Origin: Levilactobacillus brevis ATCC 14869 = DSM 20054
GTDB lineage: Bacteria; Bacillota; Bacilli; Lactobacillales; Lactobacillaceae
Direction: 5' to 3'
DNA: 43,052 bases
NCBI RefSeq assembly: GCF_001433855.1
Contig: NZ_AZCP01000001.1
Coordinates: 114,531 to 157,582, forward strand
This document shows, one piece after another, positions 8,806 to 17,083 of this stretch (position 1 is the stretch's first letter; each line of letters opens with the position of its first letter). The position numbers were made by a program, and so were the translations under genes. Below the pieces are notes generated by a model. The model was not told the DNA's origin. It was given only the letters and a program-made list of their open reading frames with translations, and ran no database searches.

Positions 8806-10408
8806 ATGAAGGATCATGCAACTGACAGCGTTACGTTAGCGGTATCTATTTCCGATCGACGGCACCGAGCTGATGTAAAATTTATTCGTGCGGTGAGCTT
8901 TAAGCGTGCTTGGGAACCGATTGAAGGGCTATTAGCGAAAGCACCGCAGAATATTTGGATTAGAATTGAAATCATCCATTCGGTTCAAAGAAAACGGCGC
9001 GCTCAGTTAGAACGAATTTTACATGAGATGACACGGATGAATTACTGGCGGCAAGGTGTTAGCTTTGATGCAGATTTTAAAACGGCCCTTTTAGAGATGG
9101 AAATCAACGGACACGAGTTCTTTAAACCAGGTAAGGGCCACGTTGTAGGTAAAGGACGTTCGGAGTCGTGGATTGATTATCAGCAAGTTACTAAGTATCT
9201 GAGACGGCGAAATGGACAACTAAGTTTTGATATTGAAAGCAGCGAGTATGTTTGGCTATTTACGACTTCTGGTATCTTTTCTGATGGTGAGCAGATTTGG
9301 GTGTTAAATGATACAGAGACAGCGGAAAAGGGAGTACGACGCTTAGAAAATCCTAAAAAGGAATTACAGTCTTACTTAGTAGCAGGTGAGGATTTCTTGA
9401 CTTGGCAAATCAAAGAAGACGGTAAGTTTATTTACGGATATTATCCGGGACTTCAGCGGATTTTAAGCAATTATAATAGTGTTCGACATTTTTCCTCAGT
9501 ATATGCATTATTGGAAGCGATTGATTTTACTGGAAACTATGAGGATACTAGACGAGCTAAGAAAACGCTACAATGGGGGATAGATTAATCACCAGCATGA
9601 AAAAAAGCCATTGTTGTTTGTGGTAGAAAAACGGAAACAGGGAACCGATGAAATTAAGCTTGGCGCCCAAGCAATGCTTATTTTGGCCCTATGTAAGTAT
9701 CAGGAGGTCACAAAAGATGCTAGTTTTTTACGGCGACTTATGGAAGCATTCAATGCAGTTGTGTTCTTCCGTCAAAAGTCTGGGCGCTATAATCATGTAT
9801 TAAATACTGATTTAACGGTCAAAGATGAGTTTCGGATTATTTATTATGAGGGTGAGATTACATTCGCATTGGCCCGGCTCTACGAACTCACTCAAGATAA
9901 ACAGGTCTTAAAAATGGTTAAGCAATCTTTAGACTTCATGGTTGATAATGATTATGGCAAATATCATGACCATTAGATATCTTATGTAGTAAATGAGTCC
10001 TTGCAGATTTTTCCGAATAATCGAGAGTATATGAAGTTGGGCCTTAAGAATGTTTTTAGTCACCTAGATTTTATTACGAAGCGAGATACGTCATATCCAA
10101 CGCCGTTGGAGCTAATGAATGTTGCTGTGAAGATGACGGATATCATCAGGCTTACGGGCAACGATGATTTGTTAGAGACGTATGATTTAATTCGATTACG
10201 AAGAATTTGGAAGTATCGAGTTGAATATGAGCTGGCAACGGGAAGCTTCCAGCCAGAATTAGCCATGTATTTTTATGTACCATATAAGTTTGTTGGTGGT
10301 TTTTTTGCCCGACATGATCACTTCCGTACGAGAATTGATGACTGTGAGCATTTCTTATCCGGATTAATTACTATAACTATACGTATTAAGGAAAGGATTA
10401 AGCCATGA
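8806..10408 (+). pseudogene. Broken alpha/alpha-toroid-like (six-hairpin glycosidase-like) gene
   Basis: Coding potential runs for about 534 codons but is broken twice. The first frame ends at 9588; the same protein continues one base over from about 9584, and a TAG at 9974-9976 interrupts that second frame before it goes on to 10408. The second half shows paired helices typical of alpha/alpha toroids: YNSVRHFSSVYALLEA, KLGAQAMLILALCKYQE, YYEGEITFALARLYELT, and HFRTRIDDCEHFLSGL. The first half is a separate alpha/beta-looking domain I do not recognise. It ends in a 4-nt ATGA overlap with the next gene, so it was once the first gene of the glycosyltransferase operon. A role in polymer or glycan processing is a guess from neighbours and fold. 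Confidence 0.75.
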
Positions 10409-10611
10409 TTATTCTGACGAGCATTTTCGCCTATAAGAAGGTTCAATTTGCCATTCGAATGTCGCCTTACGTCATCTTTGGTGGGTTAGTACTGTTTGTG
10501 CGCTTCAAGAACAAGAAGAAAACACGTAAACGGCTAGATAAAAGAACAGAGCATATGATGAAGAACACCCCTAAAGACAAAGATGGCAAATATCCTTGGG
10601 AAAAAAAGTAA
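10405..10611 (+). CDS. Small single-span membrane protein, coupled to the glycosyltransferase operon
   Basis: A 68-residue protein with one membrane segment (about residues 19-32, SPYVIFGGLVLFVR), then a strongly basic stretch (KNKKKTRKRLDKR) and a C-terminal DGKYPWEKK. The basic tail should stay in the cytoplasm. I do not recognise a family. The start codon overlaps the stop of the broken toroid gene (ATGA), showing it evolved as a coupled partner of that protein. The two glycosyltransferases follow 33 nt later. With the upstream gene interrupted, its coupled translation may now be poor. It could anchor the toroid protein or the glycosyltransferases to the membrane (inference). Confidence 0.7.
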   Translation: MIILTSIFAYKKVQFAIRMSPYVIFGGLVLFVRFKNKKKTRKRLDKRTEHMMKNTPKDKDGKYPWEKK

Positions 10612-10644
10612 GCGCTCAATAACTATGAAGAGGAGTGTTAGGCC

Positions 10645-12168
10645 GTGTTTTATTTTATTAATGAATACATTCTGCAAAAGAATTCTAGTGTAGAACACAC
10701 TGCGATTAATCGGGTGAAACTATTTACGCACTATAAGCAACCAGCTAAGATTGTCACAAAGATTTATGATCGTTTGCTGCATCGAACGATTACTGACTTT
10801 AGTCTGACAGATGAGCAAGTGATAAACATGTTTGATTATTTTCAGGAAGCGACGGATTTAAAACAATCTGTTTTTTTGAAAGCCGACGACATTCATTTAC
10901 CAATTGACTATGAAATCTCAGTCGGTGCGAATTATAGTCAAGTGTCTAATGGAGATACATTGGTTGAAAATGTGGGCTTCATTCCCGGCACTATTGGGCG
11001 AGTGTTTTATCAAGAATTTTTTGATCCCCAAGGTAATCGAATTGAAACAGATCTATGGGACTGGCGAGGATTCAAGTCAGCGACGCAATACTTTGGGCAG
11101 AATGGCAAATTAATTATGCAACGGTATTACACACCAACTGGTAAAAATGTGCTGGAAGAATACTATGCACCAGATACTCAAGGCAATCCACTACTATCAC
11201 GAGTGATTTTAAAGAATTATCACGGTGAGGGAGATCGCTTCTTCCAAAACAGTGACGATCTGTTCGTCTTTTTCTTAAAAGAATTGAGTAAACAAGCTGA
11301 AGGGACGACTACCTTCATTAGTGATCGACCAGGGACCGGAGTTAAACCGCTCTTAGCGTTAGATGACGCTTCCCGTAAGTATGTATACATTCCAATCAAT
11401 CATGCTGTTAATCCGAATGATCCAGTTCACGCGGATTTGGATGGCTTCTTACAGCCGGCCTTTGAGCACTTTAAGCATTTTGATGGGTTTATTACTGCTA
11501 CGGTCCAACAAGCAGAACATCTCTCGGTGCGTTATCCGACTGCCAATATTTTTGCGATGCCGGCGGCGACAACTTTGCCGTTATCCAAAGAGGCTGATGA
11601 TCAGGTTACACCGGACCAGCGTAAACGGCATAGTTTACTTTACGTTGGTCGGATCGCACAAGATAAACGGATTGATCAATTACTGCGGATGTTTTCTCTA
11701 GTTAAGGATCGTGTGCCAGCTGCTACCTTTACTCTGTTTGGATATGGTGATCCTAAGTATTTGGAAGATATGCAAAAGCTAATTACTGAATTAAATCTGG
11801 AACATAATGTTACCTTGAATGACTACACACCAGGTATTGAAAGTGAATATGATCATTATCAGGTTTTGGTAAACATGGCCTTTGCTGACGGGGGTCCAGT
11901 TGCAATGGCTGAGGCAATGATGCATGGGTTGCCAGTCGTTAGTTATCGATTTAACTATGGACCGGCTGAATATATTGATGAAGGCGTTAATGGTTATTTG
12001 ATTGATTCCGGTCAGAGTCTGGCAATGGCTGAAAAGATTGTTGATTTATTTAATGATGATAAGTTATTGGCTGACTTTAGCAAGGCAGCGTATACCTCAG
12101 CGCATACGCGATGGACTCGCCGTAAGGTTTGGAATCGTTGGCAACGTAATCTGAAAACCTCATTTTAA
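10645..12168 (+). CDS. GT4 glycosyltransferase, TagE/GtfA-GtfB type, variant E-x7-E motif
   Basis: A 507-residue GT-B protein of the group annotated as poly(glycerol-phosphate) glucosyltransferase TagE in lactobacilli. Some members (L. plantarum GtfA/GtfB) are required in pairs for O-glycosylation of surface proteins. Residues about 85-190 form a beta-rich insert with repeated YF-x-PxG/FDxxG units (YQEFFDPQGN, TQYFGQNGK), like the extended beta-sheet domain of accessory-Sec GtfA/GtfB. The C-terminal half has LLYVGRIAQDKRID (donor-phosphate loop). The canonical E-x7-E is D415-GGPVAMA-E423, so the first Glu is Asp. The start is GTG, placed by GAGGAG about 9 nt upstream. It may be the less active, substrate-binding partner of the pair (inference). 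Confidence 0.8.
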   Translation: MFYFINEYILQKNSSVEHTAINRVKLFTHYKQPAKIVTKIYDRLLHRTITDFSLTDEQVINMFDYFQEATDLKQSVFLKADDIHLPIDYEISVGANYSQVSNGDTLVENVGFIPGTIGRVFYQEFFDPQGNRIETDLWDWRGFKSATQYFGQNGKLIMQRYYTPTGKNVLEEYYAPDTQGNPLLSRVILKNYHGEGDRFFQNSDDLFVFFLKELSKQAEGTTTFISDRPGTGVKPLLALDDASRKYVYIPINHAVNPNDPVHADLDGFLQPAFEHFKHFDGFITATVQQAEHLSVRYPTANIFAMPAATTLPLSKEADDQVTPDQRKRHSLLYVGRIAQDKRIDQLLRMFSLVKDRVPAATFTLFGYGDPKYLEDMQKLITELNLEHNVTLNDYTPGIESEYDHYQVLVNMAFADGGPVAMAEAMMHGLPVVSYRFNYGPAEYIDEGVNGYLIDSGQSLAMAEKIVDLFNDDKLLADFSKAAYTSAHTRWTRRKVWNRWQRNLKTSF

Positions 12169-12196
12169 ATTTGCCTAAGAAGGGAAGACATCTGGT

Positions 12197-13702
12197 ATGT
12201 ATTATTTCTTGAACGATAACATGCAATATTCTAAGTCGGGGATTGAACATGCAGAAATCAATCGCTTAGATCTGTTTAAAAAGCATCATGTCCCCGCTAA
12301 AATTGTGACACGTGTGTTTTCCATGAAATTAGAAAATGTTTTACAGCAGTCGGGTATTGCACGTGAAGACTTTATTAATCTGTTTGAATTCTTTTGTGGC
12401 AGTATGCATGTGGCTACAAAGACTTTTACGATGAATGATCTATCGCTACCGGTTAATACCACTTCCACGCGTAAAGATAATCAATTGCAGATTTTCAGCC
12501 AAGGAAAGATGCTGATGATTATTTACTTCCGTCAAAATAGTGAAGAAATTAGTAATATCCAGTACTTTGACGTCAATGGTCGAACACTGAAGATGACCTG
12601 GTGGGACGTACGAGGTTTTAAGTGTCTAGAACAGTATTTTGACTGGGATGGCAAGATCTCACAAGAACAGTACTTTGGTCCTGATGGTCAGGTTCATATC
12701 GAGAAAAATCACTTGTTGGATCGTACGGGTAAAGAACGCATTTCTTGGAAGGTTGTTAACTACCATCAAGGAAGCTGGGTTTTTACAGGGATGAATGATT
12801 TAACTCGATTTTTCTACGATGAGTTGAATGCGAATGGTGAAGACAATGTCTTTATTTGTGACCGGACAGTGGAATGTGACTGGGGGTTGTTCCACATGCA
12901 GACGCCGGCAAAGAAGGTCTTGCATCTGCATAACGATCATGTTAGCGATCCAAGTGATATGTTGCACTCAACCTTGAATAATAATTATACGAATGCCTTG
13001 AATAATTGGGATAAGTGGGATGCGGTTATTTCTGCAACACCAGAACAAAGCAAGGATATCGAAGACCGTTTTGGTAAGAGCATCCCGGCCTTTACCATTC
13101 CAGTTGGCTATGTGACTGATGCGGAAATTGCGGCTAAGCATCAGGACTTTGAACAGCGACAAAAGGGGTTGATTGTTCACGTGGCCCGGTTGGCCCCAGA
13201 GAAGCAACAAAATCATTCCATTCAAGCCTTTGCGAAAGTTCGCGAACAGTTTCCGAATGCGCGTCTGGAACTGTGGGGGTACGCTAACGGTGATATTGAA
13301 AAGCAATTAAAACAACAGGTAGCAGATGCGGGATTGAATGACGTGATTAGCTTTAAGGGCTATACAACAGATGTGAATGCCGTCTATAATCGTGCCCAAA
13401 TTGGCTTGCTGCCAAGCCGCGCTGAGGGATTTTCTTTGATGTTGTTGGAAGCCCAGTCCCACGGTGTAGCGATGATTGCTAATGATGTTAAGTACGGCCC
13501 AAGTGATATTATTCAGGATGGTGTTAGCGGTATTTTGACGGAAGATGGCAAGCCAGAACAATTGGCCGAGGCCATGATTAAGCTGTTGGATGATCAGTCG
13601 TTACTGAACCAGTACAGTGATGCAGCTTATGAGAATGCTAAGCGTTATTCAGAAGATACGGTTTTTGAGAAGTGGCAAAGATTACTAGATTACTTTGGCT
13701 AA
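12197..13702 (+). CDS. GT4 glycosyltransferase, TagE/GtfA-GtfB type, canonical motif
   Basis: A 501-residue paralogue of the preceding gene. The N-termini align (MYYFLNDNMQYSKSGIEHA here, MFYFINEYILQKNSSVEHT there, both followed by INR.dLF and PAKIVT). It has the same beta-rich insert (FDVNGRTLKMTWWDVRGF, FGPDGQ) and a C-terminal GT4 domain with VHVARLAPEK and an intact E410-x7-E418 (AEGFSLMLLEAQSHG). AAGGGA lies about 11 nt before ATG. The gap after the first gene is 28 nt, so they are co-transcribed. With both motifs intact this is the likely catalytic partner. Sugar and acceptor are unknown; teichoic acid or protein O-glycosylation are both possible. Confidence 0.85.
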   Translation: MYYFLNDNMQYSKSGIEHAEINRLDLFKKHHVPAKIVTRVFSMKLENVLQQSGIAREDFINLFEFFCGSMHVATKTFTMNDLSLPVNTTSTRKDNQLQIFSQGKMLMIIYFRQNSEEISNIQYFDVNGRTLKMTWWDVRGFKCLEQYFDWDGKISQEQYFGPDGQVHIEKNHLLDRTGKERISWKVVNYHQGSWVFTGMNDLTRFFYDELNANGEDNVFICDRTVECDWGLFHMQTPAKKVLHLHNDHVSDPSDMLHSTLNNNYTNALNNWDKWDAVISATPEQSKDIEDRFGKSIPAFTIPVGYVTDAEIAAKHQDFEQRQKGLIVHVARLAPEKQQNHSIQAFAKVREQFPNARLELWGYANGDIEKQLKQQVADAGLNDVISFKGYTTDVNAVYNRAQIGLLPSRAEGFSLMLLEAQSHGVAMIANDVKYGPSDIIQDGVSGILTEDGKPEQLAEAMIKLLDDQSLLNQYSDAAYENAKRYSEDTVFEKWQRLLDYFG

Positions 13703-13752
13703 AGAAAATATGGTGGTGGCTTTAATTGATTCTGTCTTTGGAGGATTGTTGT

Positions 13753-13953
13753 ATGAACTATTTTATTGGTCAGAATTTAGGAGATAGATTGACTGGTATT
13801 GAGAAGGCACAACTGAATAGGCTGAAGCTTTTTGAAAGCAAGAAACTTAAGGCAAAGTGTGTTTATACTGAGTATAGTGGACGATTGCATGAACACACAA
13901 CGCGTTTTGGGGCTACGGATAATTGTTTTACGATGTATGATTTCTTTCGGTGA
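13753..13953 (+). pseudogene. N-terminal stump of a third TagE/Gtf-like glycosyltransferase
   Basis: ATG preceded by GGAGGA (about 8 nt) begins MNYFIGQNLGDRLTGIEKA followed by LNRLKLF, clearly paralogous to the N-termini of the two upstream glycosyltransferases. The frame stops at 66 codons, just after MYDFF, the point corresponding to MFDYF/LFEFF before the beta-rich insert in the intact copies. A strong terminator follows within 30 nt, so the rest of the gene was deleted. With an intact ribosome site a 66-residue peptide could still be made. It is most simply a remnant of a three-gene tandem. Confidence 0.75.
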
Positions 13954-13979
13954 TATTCATTCGGAATCCCATTAATAAG

Positions 13980-14025
13980 AAAAACTGTGAAAGATTGCTG
14001 ATTTGGCAATCTTTCACAGTTTTTT
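13980..14025. terminator. Bidirectional terminator between the glycosyltransferase island and cutC
   Basis: A 19-bp inverted repeat (AAAAACTGTGAAAGATTGC and its complement at 14006-14024) has a 7-nt loop and A/T runs on both sides. It serves the plus-strand island and the minus-strand cutC gene. Confidence 0.93.
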
Positions 14026-14033
14026 GATAGTGA

Positions 14034-14666
14034 TTATAAATCGATCACAGCTGGACCAGCAATCAAATGGACGTCAAGCTGCTGACTAATTTTGGCAACT
14101 TCGGCTGCAGTGACATCTGTTGGCACTAACGTTAAACCAACAGAATCTGCCAATCGTTTGCTAGCTGTCCAGTCGGCAAGCCGGTCTGTTGAGTTACCAG
14201 CGCTCCAGATCCGATCAAATCCTTGGTTTGCTAACCAATCAATGGCCGTCCCGCGGTCTTGTGGACGAATCTGATCAAATGCTGTGCTGAACGTGAGGCT
14301 CATACCGCCTGCTGCCGCAATCAGCGGGGTTAGGGCTTCGGTATCGACCTGTTGTTGATCAGTCAAAGCACCTAAGATGACACCATCTACACCCAGTTGT
14401 TGGGCCTCTAGCAGGTCAGCTTCCATCATTTTAATCTCAACGTCATTGTAAGGTGACACACCGCCACGCGGCGCAATGACCAACTCTATGCTTACTTGAT
14501 GCTCATGGGCGTAACGAACAGCTTCACCCATTACGCCTTTACTAACGGTGGTTCCGCCCACAGCTAGATTATCAGCTAATGCGACACGCTTACTACCAGC
14601 CGCTACTGCGTTGGGCAACTGCACATAGTTCTCTAATAAAGGTTCTGTTAATAGCAAAGTTGACAT
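14034..14666 (-). CDS. cutC: CutC family protein (copper homeostasis)
   Basis: CutC proteins are TIM-barrel cytoplasmic proteins tied to copper handling; their enzymatic role is unsettled. The family pattern is visible: AAGSKRVALADNLAVGGTTVS, VIAPRGG..PY.DVEIKMME, LGVDGVILGALT....VD, and LTFSTAFD. About 210 residues, slightly short against many CutC proteins. The start is uncertain: ATG at 14666 lies immediately after AGAGAGG, a TTG at 14657 would have better spacing to it, and a GTG at 14693 lacks a ribosome site. It is convergent with the island and divergent from the next gene. Confidence 0.85.
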   Translation of the reverse strand: MSTLLLTEPLLENYVQLPNAVAAGSKRVALADNLAVGGTTVSKGVMGEAVRYAHEHQVSIELVIAPRGGVSPYNDVEIKMMEADLLEAQQLGVDGVILGALTDQQQVDTEALTPLIAAAGGMSLTFSTAFDQIRPQDRGTAIDWLANQGFDRIWSAGNSTDRLADWTASKRLADSVGLTLVPTDVTAAEVAKISQQLDVHLIAGPAVIDL

Positions 14667-14755
14667 CCTCTCTAACGTTCCCGCTTTAGTCACAGCAGGT
14701 GACAGTATGTTACAATATATGCACTTAAATTAATTCAGATTAGGAGGGACAATTA

Positions 14756-15943
14756 ATGAAAGAACCCGCGAAGCAACGGCGCTCTTGGTTCTGGAATTGG
14801 GTTATCAACAATCGCCTAGTTTCCGTCCTAACCGTCATACTTCTTATTTTACTCATTTTATTAGTCTTAAGTAAAGTCCCTTGGCTCGCAACCCCCTTTG
14901 TCTTGGTGGGCGAGATCCTCGGTTTACCTATTGTATTAGCAGGAGTCGGGTACTATCTCTTAAATCCGATTGTGGATTGGCTGGAAACGAAGCATGTGAA
15001 ACGGACCTGGTCGATAAGTGGCTTATTTGTGATCGTGGCTGGGTTACTCGCGTGGGGGATTATCAGCTTAATTCCTATGATTCAACAACAAGTAACTGGA
15101 TTGATCACGGAGTGGCCTCATTACTGGCGTGAAATTACCAATACGACCATGCATTGGCTCAAAGATGATCGACTAGATGGTATTCGAAAACAGCTAGAGC
15201 AATTCAACCAGCAATTGTCTGACAGTTCTTCGTCCGCGATCTCAAGTCTGGCTAAGAACACCGTCAGCTCCGTGGGCGGGATTGTGAGCCGCGTAGTTTC
15301 AATTGCTGTTGCGGTGGTGACGGCGCCTTTCATTCTGTTCTATCTTTTGCGTGATGGTCATCGACTTCCTGAGTACTTGGCACGATTATTTCCAATTAAG
15401 CGACGAGAAGACGTGGTTCATCTGTTACGGGAGATGAACTTACAGGTTAGTAACTACGTTCGAGGACAGTTAATTGTTGCCTTTATCGTTGCGATCATGT
15501 TTTATATTGGTTTTCTCATCATCGGTCTGCCATTTGCGCTGTTGCTGGGGATTTCAGCCGGTATTTTGAACTTGGTACCGTATCTGGGGTCCTTCTTGGC
15601 GATGGTACCAGTTGTCATCGTTGCTGCCTTTATTTCCCCGTGGATGCTGATAAAAGTGCTGATTGTCTTTGTGATTGAGCAAACCTTAGAGGGACGAGCA
15701 ATTTCGCCACTTGTTTTGGGTAGCTCTTTGAAGATTCATCCGCTAACGATTATTTTTATCTTATTAGTGGCCGGCAAAGCATTTGGTGTTGTTGGTGTGG
15801 TGCTGGGAATCCCAGGCTATGCCGTGATTAAAGTTATTGCCACTGAGTTTTTCCAGTGGTATCAGAAATTTATCGGTGGATATGAAACCACTCAACCGGC
15901 CGATAAAGGCAATCAAGGAGTCGAAAAAAATGAAGAAAATTGA
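14756..15943 (+). CDS. AI-2E family transporter (PerM/YdbI-like)
   Basis: A 395-residue polytopic membrane protein. Two N-terminal hairpin segments (VLTVILLILLILLVLS and VLVGEILGLPIVLAGVGYYLL), a soluble stretch (about residues 110-165), then several membrane spans and the family block SAGILNLVPYLGSF and LEGRAISPLVLG are seen. Members export small molecules or ions; some move AI-2, others act in sodium/proton exchange, so the substrate is unknown. AGGAGGGA lies 7 nt before ATG. The 3' end overlaps rlmA by 14 nt, so the two are coupled. Confidence 0.9.
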   Translation: MKEPAKQRRSWFWNWVINNRLVSVLTVILLILLILLVLSKVPWLATPFVLVGEILGLPIVLAGVGYYLLNPIVDWLETKHVKRTWSISGLFVIVAGLLAWGIISLIPMIQQQVTGLITEWPHYWREITNTTMHWLKDDRLDGIRKQLEQFNQQLSDSSSSAISSLAKNTVSSVGGIVSRVVSIAVAVVTAPFILFYLLRDGHRLPEYLARLFPIKRREDVVHLLREMNLQVSNYVRGQLIVAFIVAIMFYIGFLIIGLPFALLLGISAGILNLVPYLGSFLAMVPVVIVAAFISPWMLIKVLIVFVIEQTLEGRAISPLVLGSSLKIHPLTIIFILLVAGKAFGVVGVVLGIPGYAVIKVIATEFFQWYQKFIGGYETTQPADKGNQGVEKNEEN

Positions 15944-16784
15944 CCAAGCTGCCGCTTTTTTGGCTGCTCAACCGGGATTATTTCGTTGCCCAGTCTGTCT
16001 AACACCGTATGCGGCCGTCGTGGGTCACAGCTTGCGGTGTCCCAACGGTCATGGCGTGGATTTATCCAAAAAAGGGACGTTATACTTTATGCAACGAGCA
16101 GTGGCCAGTGAATATGACAATGCGATGTTAGCTGCACGACGGCGGATGCTTCAAGCGGGCTTGTTTCGTGGAATTACGGATGAGTTTGTCGCCCACCTTC
16201 CCCAAACGTCACAGACGATTTTGGATGTGGGCTGTGGTGAAGGAACACCATTAGCCGATGTTTTACGCCAACGGAATAATATTGAAGATGTAGCGATTGG
16301 TTTCGATTTATCAAAACCAGGGATCAATTTAGCGACGCAACTAGCTAGTGGGGCCTTCTTCTGTGTTGCTGATTTGGCGCAGATGCCGTTTGCCAACCAG
16401 CAGTTTACGGCTATTTTAGATCTGTTCTCGCCGTCAGCTTATCAGGAATTCAACCGTGTTCTGGCACCAGGGGGACAATTGCTCAAGGTTATCCCTAACG
16501 CTGATTACCTTATTGAATTACGTCAGGCAATCTTTCCTGCAGGGAGCACTCATGCAAGTTATGATAACAGTAATGTGTTGAACCTGTTCCAGCAGCATTA
16601 TCCCACGGCCACAACACAGCGCATTCGCTATCAAGTGCCGGTGCCCACAGAATTGTTTGCGGATCTCATGCTGATGACACCGATGCACTGGGGCGCAGAC
16701 GAGTCACGCCTAGCAGAAGTGCGGGCTAATCCGTTTCCCGCAATTACGGTGGATGTAACCCTCCTAATGGCACAAGGGGTTTAG
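15930..16784 (+). CDS. rlmA: 23S rRNA (guanine-N1)-methyltransferase, RlmA family
   Basis: The enzyme methylates N1 of G745 (RlmAI) or G748 (RlmAII/TlrB) in 23S rRNA; Gram-positive members usually act on G748. The 284-residue product has an N-terminal zinc site C20-x2-C23...C37-x3-H41 (CPVC, CPNGH), then a class I SAM domain with ILDVGCGEGTPL and a FDLSKPGI acidic loop. The start at 15930 has AAGGAG 9 nt upstream inside the transporter gene; longer in-frame starts would sit deep inside it. The neighbour overlap suggests co-expression. G745 versus G748 is not decided by the sequence. Confidence 0.9.
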   Translation: MKKIDQAAAFLAAQPGLFRCPVCLTPYAAVVGHSLRCPNGHGVDLSKKGTLYFMQRAVASEYDNAMLAARRRMLQAGLFRGITDEFVAHLPQTSQTILDVGCGEGTPLADVLRQRNNIEDVAIGFDLSKPGINLATQLASGAFFCVADLAQMPFANQQFTAILDLFSPSAYQEFNRVLAPGGQLLKVIPNADYLIELRQAIFPAGSTHASYDNSNVLNLFQQHYPTATTQRIRYQVPVPTELFADLMLMTPMHWGADESRLAEVRANPFPAITVDVTLLMAQGV

Positions 16785-16815
16785 GTAAAACGTTTAAAAA
16801 TCTTAGGAAAAGGAC

Positions 16816-16844
16816 TTGCGAAGCTGACAGCAGCGTGTTATATT
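16816..16844 (+). promoter_or_regulatory. Promoter of the candidate small RNA
   Basis: TTGCGA (16816-16821), a 17-bp spacer and TATATT (16839-16844) form a good sigma-A-type promoter that does not precede any usable coding frame. Confidence 0.6.
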
Positions 16845-16850
16845 GACTCA

Positions 16851-16959
16851 TGAGAAATCGTTTGGCGGTCGATATCAGCGTTTAACTGTTAGCGGCAGAC
16901 AAGTAGCACTTCACTAAAGTAGTTCCTCGCCGTGCCCACACCGAGGAGCTGCTTTTTTT
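16851..16959 (+). ncRNA. Candidate small RNA between rlmA and trmL
   Basis: The predicted transcript starts about 7 nt after the -10 and ends at a rho-independent terminator, giving roughly 110 nt. The only frame in it is an 11-codon ATG frame at 16850 without a ribosome site. trmL has its own promoter downstream, so this is not obviously its leader. It does not match T-box, SRP RNA or 6S features that I know. It may be an independent small RNA; alternatively the terminator simply belongs to rlmA. Confidence 0.4.
16918..16959 (+). terminator. Rho-independent terminator upstream of trmL
   Basis: A 12-bp stem (16918-16929 with 16942-16953, two G-T pairs) is followed by seven T residues. Confidence 0.85.
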
Positions 16960-17006
16960 GTCCCATTAATTTGATAACAGATGGGAATCTCACGTTGGGA
17001 CACCTC

Positions 17007-17036
17007 TTGTCAAAACCTAGCCGAAATGGCTATAAT
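17007..17036 (+). promoter_or_regulatory. trmL: Promoter of trmL-ftsK
   Basis: TTGTCA (17007-17012), an 18-bp spacer and a consensus TATAAT (17031-17036) lie about 48 nt before the trmL start. Confidence 0.75.
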
Positions 17037-17083
17037 AGTGAGACAGAACGAATGTTTGATAATAGATCGGAGAAGAGAATTTT

